Shown in pieces: positions 8,371-15,709 of a stretch of DNA of 61,572 nt. The notes under the pieces are model-generated. The model searched no databases and was not told the origin of the DNA. It was given only the letters and a program-made list of their open reading frames with translations. Made by a program: the position numbers and the translations under genes. The stretch comes from an uncultured Emergencia sp. (lineage in GTDB: Bacteria; Bacillota; Clostridia; Peptostreptococcales; Anaerovoracaceae): assembly GCA_937997955.1 (NCBI GenBank), contig CALLDR010000175.1, positions 1 to 61,572 of the forward strand, given 5' to 3'. Position 1 is the stretch's first letter, and every line of letters starts with the position of its first letter.

Positions 8371-9402
8371 TTAAGCGTACATCTCCTGGAACAGGTTTCT
8401 CAGACCTTCGTGCTCTCTCAGGCACTGCAGAGTGATAGCAGCGTGGCCCTTGGTGTAGCCGTTTCCGATGATCATCGTAACGTCTTTGCCAACGCCTTCT
8501 GCGCCCAGGGCAGCCTTGGTGAAGCTGGTAGCCATGGAGAAGAAGTATACCAGGCCGTCGTCCTTGCAGGCCAGGATAGAAGCCATTTCAGTGTTTTCGA
8601 TGTTTACGCAGTTGATAACGATATCAGCCAGCTTGCCGTCGGTCAGCTCCATGATCTTGTTGTACATGCCAACAGCGTCGGTAGCGTCGTGTACGAAGTA
8701 CTCGTCAGCCAGGTCAAGACCTTTCGCTCTCGCTTCGGATTTCGGGGAACCAGCAACGCAGATAACCTTACCGGTTACGCCAGCTCTCTTCTTTGCTTCA
8801 TATAAGCACAGCAGGCCGGATTTTCCGCCGCCGCCGATAACGACAACAGTGTCGCCAGGCTTAACCAGCTTAGCAGTCTGAGCAGGAGCGCCGGCAACGT
8901 CCAGTGCGGACAGAGCCAGACCTTCCGGCATATCCTCAGGAAGCTTTGCGTAGATGCCGCTCTGGAACAGGATAGCCTGACCTTTGATATCAACCTGGTC
9001 GATTTCAGGTCTTACTTCTAAGATCTCTTCGATAACCAGCGGAGTCAGGGACAGGGAAACCAGTGTAGCGATCTTGTCGCCAGGCTTCAGGTCGCCTACG
9101 TAAGCCGGTCCAACTTCCTTAACGGTACCGATCAGCATGCCGCCGGAACCGGTCCAAGGGTTCTTGTGCTTGCCAGCCTTGGCAACGATGCCGAGCATGG
9201 TCTTCTTGATCTCTTCGATGTCGCCGCCGGCTCTTCTCTCGATTTCTGTGAAAGAAGCGGAGTCGATGTTCAGAGTCTTAACATCGATCAGGACTTCGTT
9301 GTCATAGATCTCCATGGTGTTGTCGATCACGTCTGCAGGCTGCGGCAGCACACCTTTCGGGGAAATAACTCTGTGGGTTCCGTAAGGGCATCCTTTTTTC
9401 AT
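8371..9402 (-). CDS. kdd: L-erythro-3,5-diaminohexanoate dehydrogenase, copy 1
   Basis: This 343-residue NAD(P)-dependent dehydrogenase deaminates 3,5-diaminohexanoate to 5-amino-3-oxohexanoate. The N-terminal substrate region is typical (YGTHRVISPKGVLPQPADV), and the Rossmann loop VVVIGGGGKSG (about residues 186-196) is intact. I place the start at 9402: the in-frame ATG at 9409-9411 overlaps the AGGAGG ribosome-binding site, whereas the ATG at 9400-9402 lies 9 bases after it. It has a good sigma-A promoter (9476-9504) and two GAACCG palindromes upstream. A close paralogue lies directly upstream (9706-10752). Confidence 0.93.
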   Translation of the reverse strand: MKKGCPYGTHRVISPKGVLPQPADVIDNTMEIYDNEVLIDVKTLNIDSASFTEIERRAGGDIEEIKKTMLGIVAKAGKHKNPWTGSGGMLIGTVKEVGPAYVGDLKPGDKIATLVSLSLTPLVIEEILEVRPEIDQVDIKGQAILFQSGIYAKLPEDMPEGLALSALDVAGAPAQTAKLVKPGDTVVVIGGGGKSGLLCLYEAKKRAGVTGKVICVAGSPKSEARAKGLDLADEYFVHDATDAVGMYNKIMELTDGKLADIVINCVNIENTEMASILACKDDGLVYFFSMATSFTKAALGAEGVGKDVTMIIGNGYTKGHAAITLQCLREHEGLRNLFQEMYA

Positions 9403-9475
9403 AATAATCATCCTCCTAAGAATTTAAAAATATCAAGTTTTAACTTTATGCCTCTCGCATTTTTCTGATAAACTC

Positions 9476-9504
9476 ATTATAATTTAGTCGCCGCCCGGTG
9501 TCTA
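9476..9504 (-). promoter_or_regulatory. Sigma-A promoter of kdd copy 1
   Basis: On the minus strand TAGACA (9499-9504) and TATAAT (9476-9481) are separated by 17 bases. The start would be near 9469, giving a leader of about 65 bases. No sigma-54 match exists in this gap, so the two kdd copies appear to use different sigma factors. Confidence 0.75.
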
Positions 9505-9551
9505 TACTGCAAACTTGCCGAAATTGTCCAATCATTAAAAAAATAACAATC

Positions 9552-9599
9552 GAACCGTTTTGTGTTCATTCCCGCTTTTGATCGAACCGAAATCGTTTC
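9552..9599. promoter_or_regulatory. Two GAACCG palindromes upstream of kdd copy 1
   Basis: Box 1 is GAACCGTTTTGTGTTC (9552-9567). Box 2 is GAACCGAAATCGTTTC (9584-9599). Their starts are 32 bases apart, about three helical turns, so two dimers would sit on the same face. The first ends about 50 bases upstream of the -35 element. The same box recurs before kdd2 and kal. Proposed ligand: the Kdd-domain regulator at 11309-13384. Confidence 0.6.
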
Positions 9600-9705
9600 A
9601 GCGGTCGATTCGTCCCGGCTCTCAGTTCGTTTCGGCCATCGGCTCGTCCCCGCCGCCGAGGTCAGCGGTCCACTTCAGTCACCGGTCACGGCCGGCAGCC
9701 GTCGG

Positions 9706-10752
9706 TTAAGCGTAGAGCTCGGCAAAGAGCTTCATGATCCTTTCGTCTTCTCTCAAAACCTGCAGGGCCGCGTTGGCGTGTCCCTTGGTATAGCCGTTGC
9801 CCACCATCATGTTGACGTCCTTGCCGACGCCTTCCGCGCCCAGAGCCGCCTTGGTGAAGCTGGTAGCCATGGAGAAGAAGTAAACCAGACCGCCGTCCTT
9901 GCAGGCCAGGATAGAGGACATCTCCGTGTTCGGAATGTTCACCACGTTGATGACCACGTCTGCCAGCTCTCCATCGGTAGCCTCCATGATCTCTTCATAC
10001 ATCTCTACCGCGTTGGTAGCGTCTACCACCAGATACTCGTCGGCGCATTTTACGGACATGGCTCTGTTCAGGGACTTCTTAAAGCCGTCGACACAGATCA
10101 CCTTGCCGTTGATGCCCACCTGTTTCTTCGCCTGCCAGCAGCACAGAATACCGGACTTTCCGCCGCCGCCCATGACCACGACCGTATCGCCGGGCCTGCA
10201 GATCTTTGCCGTCTGCGCCGGCGCGCCGGCCACGTCCAGTACGGACAGCGCCAGTTCCTTCGGCATGTCTTTCGGCAGAATGCCGTACAGGCCGGACTGG
10301 AACAGAATGGCCTGGCCCTTGATGTCCACCTGGTCGATCTCGGTTCTCACTTCTTTGATCTCGTCGATCTTCAGCGGCGTCAGGGACAGGGAAACCAGGG
10401 TGGCGATCTTGTCCCCCACTCTCAGGTCGCCCTGATAGTTGGGCCCGATCTCCTTGACCTTGCCGATCAGCATGCCGCCGGAGCCGGTCCAGGGGTTCTT
10501 GTGCTTGCCTGTAGTCTCGACGATGTTCATGATGATCTTCTTGATCTCCTCCACGTCGCCCTCCGCTCTCTTCTCGATCTCCGTAAAGGACGCCGAGTCG
10601 ATGTTCAGCGTGTGTACGTCGATCAGCACCTCGTTGTCGTAGATCTCCATGGTATTATCAAGGACGTCCGCAGGCTGCGGCAGTGTGCCAGCAGGGCTGA
10701 CGACCCTGTGCGTTCCAAAAATATCTCCTTTTTTATACACTCTCTCTTCCAT
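9706..10752 (-). CDS. kdd: L-erythro-3,5-diaminohexanoate dehydrogenase, copy 2
   Basis: This 348-residue protein is a full-length paralogue of the gene at 8371-9402, with the same segments (FGTHRVVSPAGTLPQPADV; VVVMGGGGKSG; FSMATSFTKAALGAEGVGKDV). Both copies keep the glycine-rich NAD loop and look active. GAGGAGG lies 7 bases before the start. It differs from copy 1 in control: a sigma-54 promoter at 11013-11028 with two palindromic boxes 120-170 bases further upstream. A tandem duplication followed by promoter divergence is the simplest reading. One copy could have another substrate; the sequence does not show it. Confidence 0.92.
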   Translation of the reverse strand: MEERVYKKGDIFGTHRVVSPAGTLPQPADVLDNTMEIYDNEVLIDVHTLNIDSASFTEIEKRAEGDVEEIKKIIMNIVETTGKHKNPWTGSGGMLIGKVKEIGPNYQGDLRVGDKIATLVSLSLTPLKIDEIKEVRTEIDQVDIKGQAILFQSGLYGILPKDMPKELALSVLDVAGAPAQTAKICRPGDTVVVMGGGGKSGILCCWQAKKQVGINGKVICVDGFKKSLNRAMSVKCADEYLVVDATNAVEMYEEIMEATDGELADVVINVVNIPNTEMSSILACKDGGLVYFFSMATSFTKAALGAEGVGKDVNMMVGNGYTKGHANAALQVLREDERIMKLFAELYA

Positions 10753-10784
10753 AATGCTTCCTCCTCATTCTCTTTCATCAAAAT

Positions 10785-11003
10785 CTAAAACACGCTCGTC
10801 CCGCGTGATTTTTCACATGTCTTTATCGCGCTGCTTTCACACGCCTGTCCCGGCCCGCGCCCGCTGCGTTTTCGCCGCTTCCACGTTTCTTCCCTGCGGC
10901 CTCGGCGTTTTCGCGGCCTGCATGCGGTTCTCCTGCGGCCTGCGCGCTTTTTTTCGCGCTCTCCTGCGGATCCGCGGCGCTGTGAAAGGTCACAACAGTC
11001 ACA
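10785..11003 (-). other. Long GC-rich, repetitive leader of kdd copy 2
   Basis: If transcription starts at the sigma-54 site, the leader is about 250 bases. It contains repeated CTGCGGCCT words (about 10883-10952) and a GCGCG-A7-GCGCG type hairpin near 10945-10965. No riboswitch class is recognised. A 79-codon open frame exists here but consists of Arg/Gly-rich translation of the repeats and has no ribosome-binding site. Confidence 0.45.
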
Positions 11004-11012
11004 AAATACTAT

Positions 11013-11028
11013 AGCAAAATCCATGCCA
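11013..11028 (-). promoter_or_regulatory. Sigma-54 promoter of kdd copy 2
   Basis: On the minus strand TGGCAT (11023-11028), 5 bases, TTGCT (11013-11017): the -24/-12 spacing and the GG/GC pairs are exact. Two palindromic boxes lie 120-170 bases upstream, the normal place for an enhancer bound by a sigma-54 activator, and the activator gene is next to it. Confidence 0.8.
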
Positions 11029-11048
11029 AGCTCATATCAAAGGCGGGC

Positions 11049-11083
11049 AAAACAAAAGGAACCCACTGTTTCCAATGGATTCC
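11049..11083 (-). terminator. Intrinsic terminator of the Kdd-domain regulator gene
   Basis: On the minus strand GGAATCCATTG pairs with CAGTGGGTTCC (two G-U pairs, GAAA loop) and is followed by TTTTGTTTT. It separates the regulator transcript from the sigma-54 promoter of kdd2. Confidence 0.75.
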
Positions 11084-11147
11084 CGTTTTCTTCTTTTCAA
11101 AAGTTTTCAAAAGTTACAGACATAGAGTCTTCAGCCGGCCCAAAGTC

Positions 11148-11194
11148 GAACCGTTTTATGTTCACATGTTTTTATAGCGAACCGTTTTGTGTTC
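11148..11194. promoter_or_regulatory. Enhancer pair: two GAACCG palindromes upstream of kdd copy 2
   Basis: GAACCGTTTTATGTTC (11148-11163) and GAACCGTTTTGTGTTC (11179-11194) have starts 31 bases apart. They lie 120 and 151 bases upstream of the -24 element. Identical or near-identical boxes occur at 9552 and 13409. This is the classic layout of an upstream activating sequence. Confidence 0.7.
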
Positions 11195-11232
11195 GCATTT
11201 CTGATTCATGTGCACAGCCGCCGCAGGATTCC

Positions 11233-11285
11233 CCGACTCCTGGCCTCGGCCTCAGCCTCAACTCCAGTCTCAGCCTCCGTTCTCA
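11233..11285. repeat. Hexamer-type repeat (CCTCAG-like) after the regulator gene
   Basis: A run of degenerate six-base units (GGCCTC, GGCCTC, AGCCTC, AACTCC, AGTCTC, AGCCTC) lies just past the stop codon of the regulator at 11309. It is one of many short minisatellites at gene ends in this window. Confidence 0.5.
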
Positions 11286-11308
11286 ACTTCTTCCCCGCGC
11301 CGCCGCGT

Positions 11309-13384
11309 CTACAGCTCGTACTTCTTTTTCTTTCTGACCAGCTGCGTCTGGCTGATACCCAGGGCTCTGGCCACCTTCCTCGTGGAACCGTAGGTCTCGC
11401 AGGCGTGCTTGATGATGTTCTTCTCGAAGTTTTCCACCATCTTTTCCATGTCCATGACCTGTCCTTCCTCGCCGGCCGCCGAGGAAGGGCTCACGTCAGT
11501 CCCCTCAAAGACCTCGGCGTGAAGCTCCCGCATGACGTCCAGCAGAGCGATCTTCTCACCCTTTGATGAGATCATCAGCCTCTGCACCACATTTTCCAGC
11601 TCACGGATGTTGCCCGGCCAGTCGCATTGTTTCAAATATTCCACAGCGTCCTCATCGATCTGCCTCTGAATCTGGAACTTTTCACTGTATTTCTTCAAAA
11701 AATGCCGGATCAGCGCCGGAATGTCGCCGGTCCGCTCCCGCAGCGCCGGAACTCTGATCCTGACCACATTGAGCCGATAATATAGATCCCGACGGAAGCC
11801 CTGCTCCTCGATGACCTCCTCCAGATCCCGATTTGTCGCGGAGATGATCCGCACGTTGGTCTTGATCGGCGTCGTGCCGCCTACCCGGAAAAACTCTCCG
11901 TCCTGAATGACCCGCAGCAGTTTGGCCTGCATGTCCGCCTGCAACTCCCCGATCTCGTCCAGGAAGATGACCCCGTTGTCAGCCAGCTCAAAGTAACCCT
12001 TCTTGCCGCTCGCGCTGGCTCCGGTAAAGGCCCCCTTCTCGTATCCGAAGAACTCCGATTCGATCAGCGTAGGAGAAATGGAGGCGCAGTTGACCTTGAC
12101 AAAGGGCTGCATCTTGCGGCTGCTGTTCTTATATATAATGTTGGCTACCTTTTCCTTTCCCACGCCGGTCTCTCCTGTGATCAGCACGTTGCAGTCGTAC
12201 TTTGCCACCGTCAGAATCTCGTCCAGCACAGAAGCCATGGCCCTGCTCTCGCACACGAAATCCTCCAGCATGGTCTGTCTCTGCCCTGACACCTCCATGA
12301 GCCGGGTCTGCCGGTTGATCGGATAGGCCGGATCGTCATCCATGGCCAGATTGGTCTCCACAGCCCCCTCGATGTACGGCACCAGATCCTTTACGATCTC
12401 GATGTCAAACTCGTCATAGGCTTCCAGATACCCGTCGGCGCAGCGAATGTCCAGCTGCCGTGAAATGGCCTCCGTAATGTAAAGCGCGATATTGTAGTTG
12501 TTGATCAGGTTGGCGAACACTACCGTGCCCCCGCTCTTCGTAGCCAGAATATTGATGGTCTCCGCCCCGGGGATATCCGCGCAGTTGACAGAAAGATCAA
12601 AGAGGGCGTCCGCCTTCAGATCCGCCAGACATTCCATAGGCTTCAGGATATCCACGTGGTGCACCTCCGTAAAGACCTTCTCGATCAGTTCATCGATGGA
12701 CTGACCCTTCAGCACCATGTCCGTCTTTCTGTCCAGCAGGCAGACCACTTCGGCGTCCTCTCTCGCCACCTTGCGGATGGCGTACCCGAACAAAAGGTTG
12801 GAGAGCAGGTTGTTTCCCACCACCAAAAACTTTCGCTTGCCCACCGCGGTGTTGCTGATCCTGTACAGCGTCCCCGACTCATCAAAGGCGAACAGCAGCA
12901 GGTTGATAGGAATACCTTCCGGCCTTCTGACCAGCGGCACCTCACTGTACAGGACCGCGTAGCCCTCCACCTCCACCTGTCCAAAAGCCCTGTCCACGGA
13001 CAAAATCTTATCTATATAGATAGGTACCGACGCCAGCGACGCGTTGCACAGCACCTCATCGCCAGGGGCAAATCCTTTTTTGTTGTCATACTCCGCTCCG
13101 ATCTCCGAAACGGTTCCATAAAGCAGCCCGCCCGTGTCCGTAACCGGGTTGTGCAGCTTTCCGCGGCGGATGACGATATCCATGATCTTCTGACGTATCC
13201 GCTGCTCATGATTGTTCGCCTCCAGGCAGATCTGCTTAAAGCTGGTTCCTTCAATATGTATCCTGCGGATATCCACGCGGATCTCCCCCGGCCCGATAGC
13301 CCTGCTGTTGTCCAGCCGCCACGCCGAGGTAGGCAGCACGTGCTGCGGCTCCAGCACCCGATTCATTCCGTAATTCTGGGTCAT
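11309..13384 (-). CDS. Sigma-54-dependent activator with a Kdd-like sensor domain (regulator 1)
   Basis: This 691-residue protein has three parts. Residues 1 to about 345 are homologous along their length to Kdd (GMNRVLEPQHVLPTSAWRLDNS; KLHNPVTDTGGLLYGTVSEIG), but the Rossmann loop GGGGKSG is replaced by VGNNLLSNLL, so NAD-dependent catalysis is unlikely. About 370-615 is an AAA+ domain with Walker A GETGVGKE (about 404), GAFTGA (about 450), Walker B VIFLDEIGE and R-finger region FRRDLYYRLN. About 650-690 is a TyrR/Fis-like helix-turn-helix (STRKVARALGISQTQLVRKK). I infer that it senses lysine or a pathway intermediate and activates kdd2 and kal from the 16-bp boxes. It is divergent from kal. 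AAAGGAG precedes the start. Confidence 0.9.
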   Translation of the reverse strand: MTQNYGMNRVLEPQHVLPTSAWRLDNSRAIGPGEIRVDIRRIHIEGTSFKQICLEANNHEQRIRQKIMDIVIRRGKLHNPVTDTGGLLYGTVSEIGAEYDNKKGFAPGDEVLCNASLASVPIYIDKILSVDRAFGQVEVEGYAVLYSEVPLVRRPEGIPINLLLFAFDESGTLYRISNTAVGKRKFLVVGNNLLSNLLFGYAIRKVAREDAEVVCLLDRKTDMVLKGQSIDELIEKVFTEVHHVDILKPMECLADLKADALFDLSVNCADIPGAETINILATKSGGTVVFANLINNYNIALYITEAISRQLDIRCADGYLEAYDEFDIEIVKDLVPYIEGAVETNLAMDDDPAYPINRQTRLMEVSGQRQTMLEDFVCESRAMASVLDEILTVAKYDCNVLITGETGVGKEKVANIIYKNSSRKMQPFVKVNCASISPTLIESEFFGYEKGAFTGASASGKKGYFELADNGVIFLDEIGELQADMQAKLLRVIQDGEFFRVGGTTPIKTNVRIISATNRDLEEVIEEQGFRRDLYYRLNVVRIRVPALRERTGDIPALIRHFLKKYSEKFQIQRQIDEDAVEYLKQCDWPGNIRELENVVQRLMISSKGEKIALLDVMRELHAEVFEGTDVSPSSAAGEEGQVMDMEKMVENFEKNIIKHACETYGSTRKVARALGISQTQLVRKKKKYEL

Positions 13385-13424
13385 TTTCGATTCGCTCCTT
13401 TATTCAGTGAACACTTTTCGGTTC
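13378..13424. promoter_or_regulatory. GAACCG palindrome between regulator 1 and kal, plus a weak second copy
   Basis: GAACACTTTTCGGTTC (13409-13424) is the box of the kdd promoters in reverse orientation. Its end is 30 bases upstream of the kal -24 element. A degenerate half-match (TTTTCGATTC, 13384-13393) lies 31 bases before it and overlaps the regulator start codon. On the other strand the box falls just downstream of the predicted regulator start site, a suitable place for autorepression. Confidence 0.6.
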
Positions 13425-13442
13425 ATTCCTCATGTAATTTCA

Positions 13443-13471
13443 ATGATACTCCTTTGGCACACAATTTGCAA
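13443..13471 (-). promoter_or_regulatory. Sigma-A promoter of regulator 1, overlapping the kal sigma-54 promoter
   Basis: On the minus strand TTGCAA (13466-13471), 17 bases, TATCAT (13443-13448). The -35 element shares bases with the -12 element of the kal promoter on the other strand, so the two polymerase forms could not bind together. Confidence 0.55.
13455..13470 (+). promoter_or_regulatory. Sigma-54 promoter of kal
   Basis: TGGCAC (13455-13460), 5 bases, TTGCA (13466-13470): a full match to the -24/-12 consensus. The start is expected near 13482, giving a leader of about 64 bases to kal. Confidence 0.88.
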
Positions 13472-13545
13472 TTGTTATTTGCAAGTTTCCGATATATAAT
13501 TGGAATATGAAAATCGTTTTTTAAGTTTAACAAAGGAGAATGAAA

Positions 13546-13938
13546 ATGGAAGAGAAAATCACATCACTTATCAGAGTCAGAATGTCCGCAAAAGACGCCC
13601 ACTACGGCGGAGAGCTGGTTGACGGCGCGCATATGGTTCACCTGTTCGGCGATGTCGCTACTGAACTGCTGATCAAGCTGGACGGAGACGAAGGTCTGTT
13701 CTGCGCTTATGACAACGTAGAATTCCTGGCTCCTACTTATGCCGGCGACTACATCGAAGCTTACGGCGAGATCACAAAGATCGGCAACACTTCCAGACAG
13801 ATGAAATTTGAAGCAAGAAAGGTTATCGTTTCCAGAAAGGACATCAACGCTTCTGCCGCTGACTTCCTGGAAGAGCCAATCGTCGTAGCGAGAGCTACCG
13901 GTACTTGCGTAACTCCAAAAGATTTTAAGAGAAAATAG
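13546..13938 (+). CDS. kal: 3-aminobutyryl-CoA ammonia-lyase
   Basis: This 130-residue hotdog-fold enzyme removes ammonia from L-3-aminobutyryl-CoA to give crotonyl-CoA, the last lysine-specific step. The family sequence is clear (RVRMSAKDAHYGGELVDGAH, LFGDVATELLIKLDGDEGLF). I choose the ATG at 13546, 7 bases after GGAG; the ATG at 13540 lies only one base from that site. It is transcribed alone from a consensus sigma-54 promoter and ends at a strong terminator. It is the only lysine-pathway gene on the plus strand here, and it is divergent from the Kdd-domain activator, which is its likely regulator. Confidence 0.93.
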   Translation: MEEKITSLIRVRMSAKDAHYGGELVDGAHMVHLFGDVATELLIKLDGDEGLFCAYDNVEFLAPTYAGDYIEAYGEITKIGNTSRQMKFEARKVIVSRKDINASAADFLEEPIVVARATGTCVTPKDFKRK

Positions 13939-13954
13939 TTTTTCCTTACAGATG

Positions 13955-13995
13955 AAAGATCCTGCCGTTTCGGTACGCCCGAGGCAGGATCTTTT
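13955..13995 (+). terminator. Intrinsic terminator of kal
   Basis: AAAGATCCTGCC and GGCAGGATCTTT form a perfect 12-bp stem with a 16-base loop, followed by TTGTCGTTT. A-rich sequence on the other side may let it work weakly on the minus strand too. Confidence 0.82.
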
Positions 13996-14003
13996 GTCGT
14001 TTC

Positions 14004-14106
14004 TGTTCATCATGTCTATTCATTGTTTCCGCTGCCGCGTCTGTCCATCGTGGTTGTTCATCGCGTCGGTTCACTGCGTCTATCCACTGCGTCTGTCCGT
14101 CGTGTC
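14004..14106. repeat. 13-bp degenerate minisatellite, about 8 units
   Basis: Units such as TGTTCATCGCGTC, GGTTCACTGCGTC, TATCCACTGCGTC and TGTCCGTCGTGTC follow each other with a 13-base period (one unit has 12). The array fills the gap between the convergent kal and thioesterase genes. The core TTCAyTGyGTC resembles the 14-bp array at 35067-35162. Confidence 0.72.
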
Positions 14107-14139
14107 TGCTCCGTTGACGCGTGACGCGCCGCCGGTCCG

Positions 14140-14592
14140 CTACACCTGCAGCCCCGGCGCCCTTGCCTCCGTGGTCACAAAGCTGGCCATAGCCGACGCG
14201 CAAACCACGCCGGTCTCCACATCTGCCGCCTTTCCCATGCAGCGGATCATCCGCTTGCCAACGTTGGTGTACTCTATGGAGAAACGGAAGCTCCTTCCGT
14301 TCATCGGCTTCAGATAGCTGACGGATATATCCGCCGTAGAGACCATCTTTCCGGACAATGCCACGGCCCCGATGCCCATTCCCGTATCAAAGAGGCTGCA
14401 GATGATGCCGCCGTGGACGCCGCCATAGGGATTCAGGCCCCATTCCTCCGCGTCATAGAGATAGTCCACTTTTTTATCCGCTTTGCAGCAGTCTTCAAGC
14501 CGCAGCTTCAGGCGGGCATTGAGCCGCTCCGGCTGCTGCATGTTCCTGTCGATAATCGTCTGTATTTCCTTCGCAAATTCCGCGTCTTTCAA
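14140..14592 (-). CDS. PaaI-type hotdog thioesterase
   Basis: The protein (150 residues from the TTG start) has the PaaI/acyl-CoA thioesterase signature: NPYGGVHGGIICSLFDTGMG (about residues 53-72), where the histidine and aspartate are the catalytic-site residues of the family, and STADISVSYLKPM later. It probably hydrolyses a CoA thioester; the substrate is unknown. A longer frame opens with GTG at 14634, but that lies on the -10 element (14625-14630) of a promoter, so it would not be in the transcript. A TTG at 14592 has GGAG 8 bases upstream and is preferred. It is convergent with kal. Confidence 0.82.
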   Translation of the reverse strand: MKDAEFAKEIQTIIDRNMQQPERLNARLKLRLEDCCKADKKVDYLYDAEEWGLNPYGGVHGGIICSLFDTGMGIGAVALSGKMVSTADISVSYLKPMNGRSFRFSIEYTNVGKRMIRCMGKAADVETGVVCASAMASFVTTEARAPGLQV

Positions 14593-14624
14593 AATATCAT
14601 CTCCATTCTTATCTTGTCGCCAAT

Positions 14625-14653
14625 ATTGTAACACAATTCCGCACGGGTTTAAA
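14625..14653 (-). promoter_or_regulatory. Probable sigma-A promoter of the thioesterase gene
   Basis: On the minus strand TTTAAA (14648-14653), 17 bases, TACAAT (14625-14630). The -35 overlaps the last codons of the upstream gene. It supports the downstream TTG start. Confidence 0.5.
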
Positions 14654-15350
14654 GGAGAAACGTGCGGATCATTTTGTCGATTCCATCAGCGCTGATGCCG
14701 CCATCCTCCTGATCGAAGGAGATCAAAAGCCGATCCCACAAATCGATGCCGCGGCTGTGATAATCCTCCAGCTTACGATATGCCTTCTTCAGATAACGAT
14801 CATCTGTGATCATGCCGAAATGCTCCCAGATAAACAGCTTGCCGTCGCGCGGCCGCTTCACGATAAAATCAGGATAAATCGTCCTTCCATTCACCTCAAT
14901 ACCCGCTTCATATTTAAACTCGATGCCGTAAGAAGTAAGCATGGAAGCAATCATCATTTCCGACTTCGACCTGTAATAGACTCCGTTATAAGCGTTCCTT
15001 TTTTCCTCCTCCTTATAGCGGTTTTTCTCCTGCTCCAGAGAATTCCACCATGCGTCCGAAGGCTGAATCGGCTGGTACTCGCGCAGTGTCCTTTCCAGAA
15101 GAGGAATATCCTGTTCGATGGATTTCAACAATTCGTTGCACTTTTCTTTTTCCAAATACTGCCGCACCAGTTCAGGCTGATCGGCCAGACTGATCCTGCG
15201 GCCGTTTTGCTCTGTGTAATAATATGTTTTCCTACGGGCTTTCTTCCTGATCAGACGTCCTTCCGGCATCCGACCGATCCGACTCTTTAACTGTTCCCGC
15301 TGTCTCCTCAGAAAGCCCAGCTGTGCCGTTGTAGTTTCCTGGTAGTTCAT
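14649..15350 (-). CDS. Uncharacterised protein with a nuclease-like C-terminal half
   Basis: This 233-residue protein is not one I can name. The N-terminal 110 residues are charged and helical (REQLKSRIGRMPEGRLIRKK). From about residue 125, YRSKSEMMIASML, then YPDFIVKRPRDGKLFIWEHFG looks like a PD-(D/E)XK-type core: a glutamate in the first helix, PDF, then an E-x-H where E-x-K is usual. That is an inference from pattern only. The start at 15350 has AAGGAGGGG 4-5 bases upstream; nine further codons upstream are open but unlikely to be used. It runs in the same direction as the thioesterase gene. There is nothing around it that suggests a toxin or restriction system. Confidence 0.65.
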   Translation of the reverse strand: MNYQETTTAQLGFLRRQREQLKSRIGRMPEGRLIRKKARRKTYYYTEQNGRRISLADQPELVRQYLEKEKCNELLKSIEQDIPLLERTLREYQPIQPSDAWWNSLEQEKNRYKEEEKRNAYNGVYYRSKSEMMIASMLTSYGIEFKYEAGIEVNGRTIYPDFIVKRPRDGKLFIWEHFGMITDDRYLKKAYRKLEDYHSRGIDLWDRLLISFDQEDGGISADGIDKMIRTFLL

Positions 15351-15502
15351 TTTACCCCTCCTTAACGCGCTTATCACTTCTTACATTATATTACATTAAT
15401 GTTTTCCATACGTCAATAGGGAAATTGTAACCATTTCTTTTTTCTCACTGCAGGCAACAGCCGCTTGTTATACCCTCTTGCGTTTTCTAATATCATCAAA
15501 AT

Positions 15503-15518
15503 GTTTTCTACAGAAAAC
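15503..15518. repeat. Dispersed palindrome, copy 1
   Basis: GTTTTCTACAGAAAAC, preceded by CAAAAT and followed by AAAAT. The same element, with matching flanks, occurs at 15710, 38737 and 38913. Confidence 0.7.
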
Positions 15519-15709
15519 AAAATTCATAGAACAGAAAAAAACACATCAGTCCCGTTCTCCTATGGCCCTTATAATCGCCCCAACGCTCTCCAATTTGCTC
15601 ATTTTTATGTAAATATATTCTATTTCAACCGTATTTTGCATGGATTCCGCGCAAAATTCGATCTTTTGTCCACCCATAAGCTATATCGGTTTTCTATAAT
15701 CATGAAAAT

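Noticed and set aside
9403..9411. Upstream ATG as start of kdd copy 1
   Set aside because: It overlaps the AGGAGG site, so ribosomes would use the ATG at 9402 instead.
10785..11024. 79-codon frame in the kdd2 leader
   Set aside because: Arg/Gly-rich translation of GC repeats; its first codons overlap the sigma-54 promoter.
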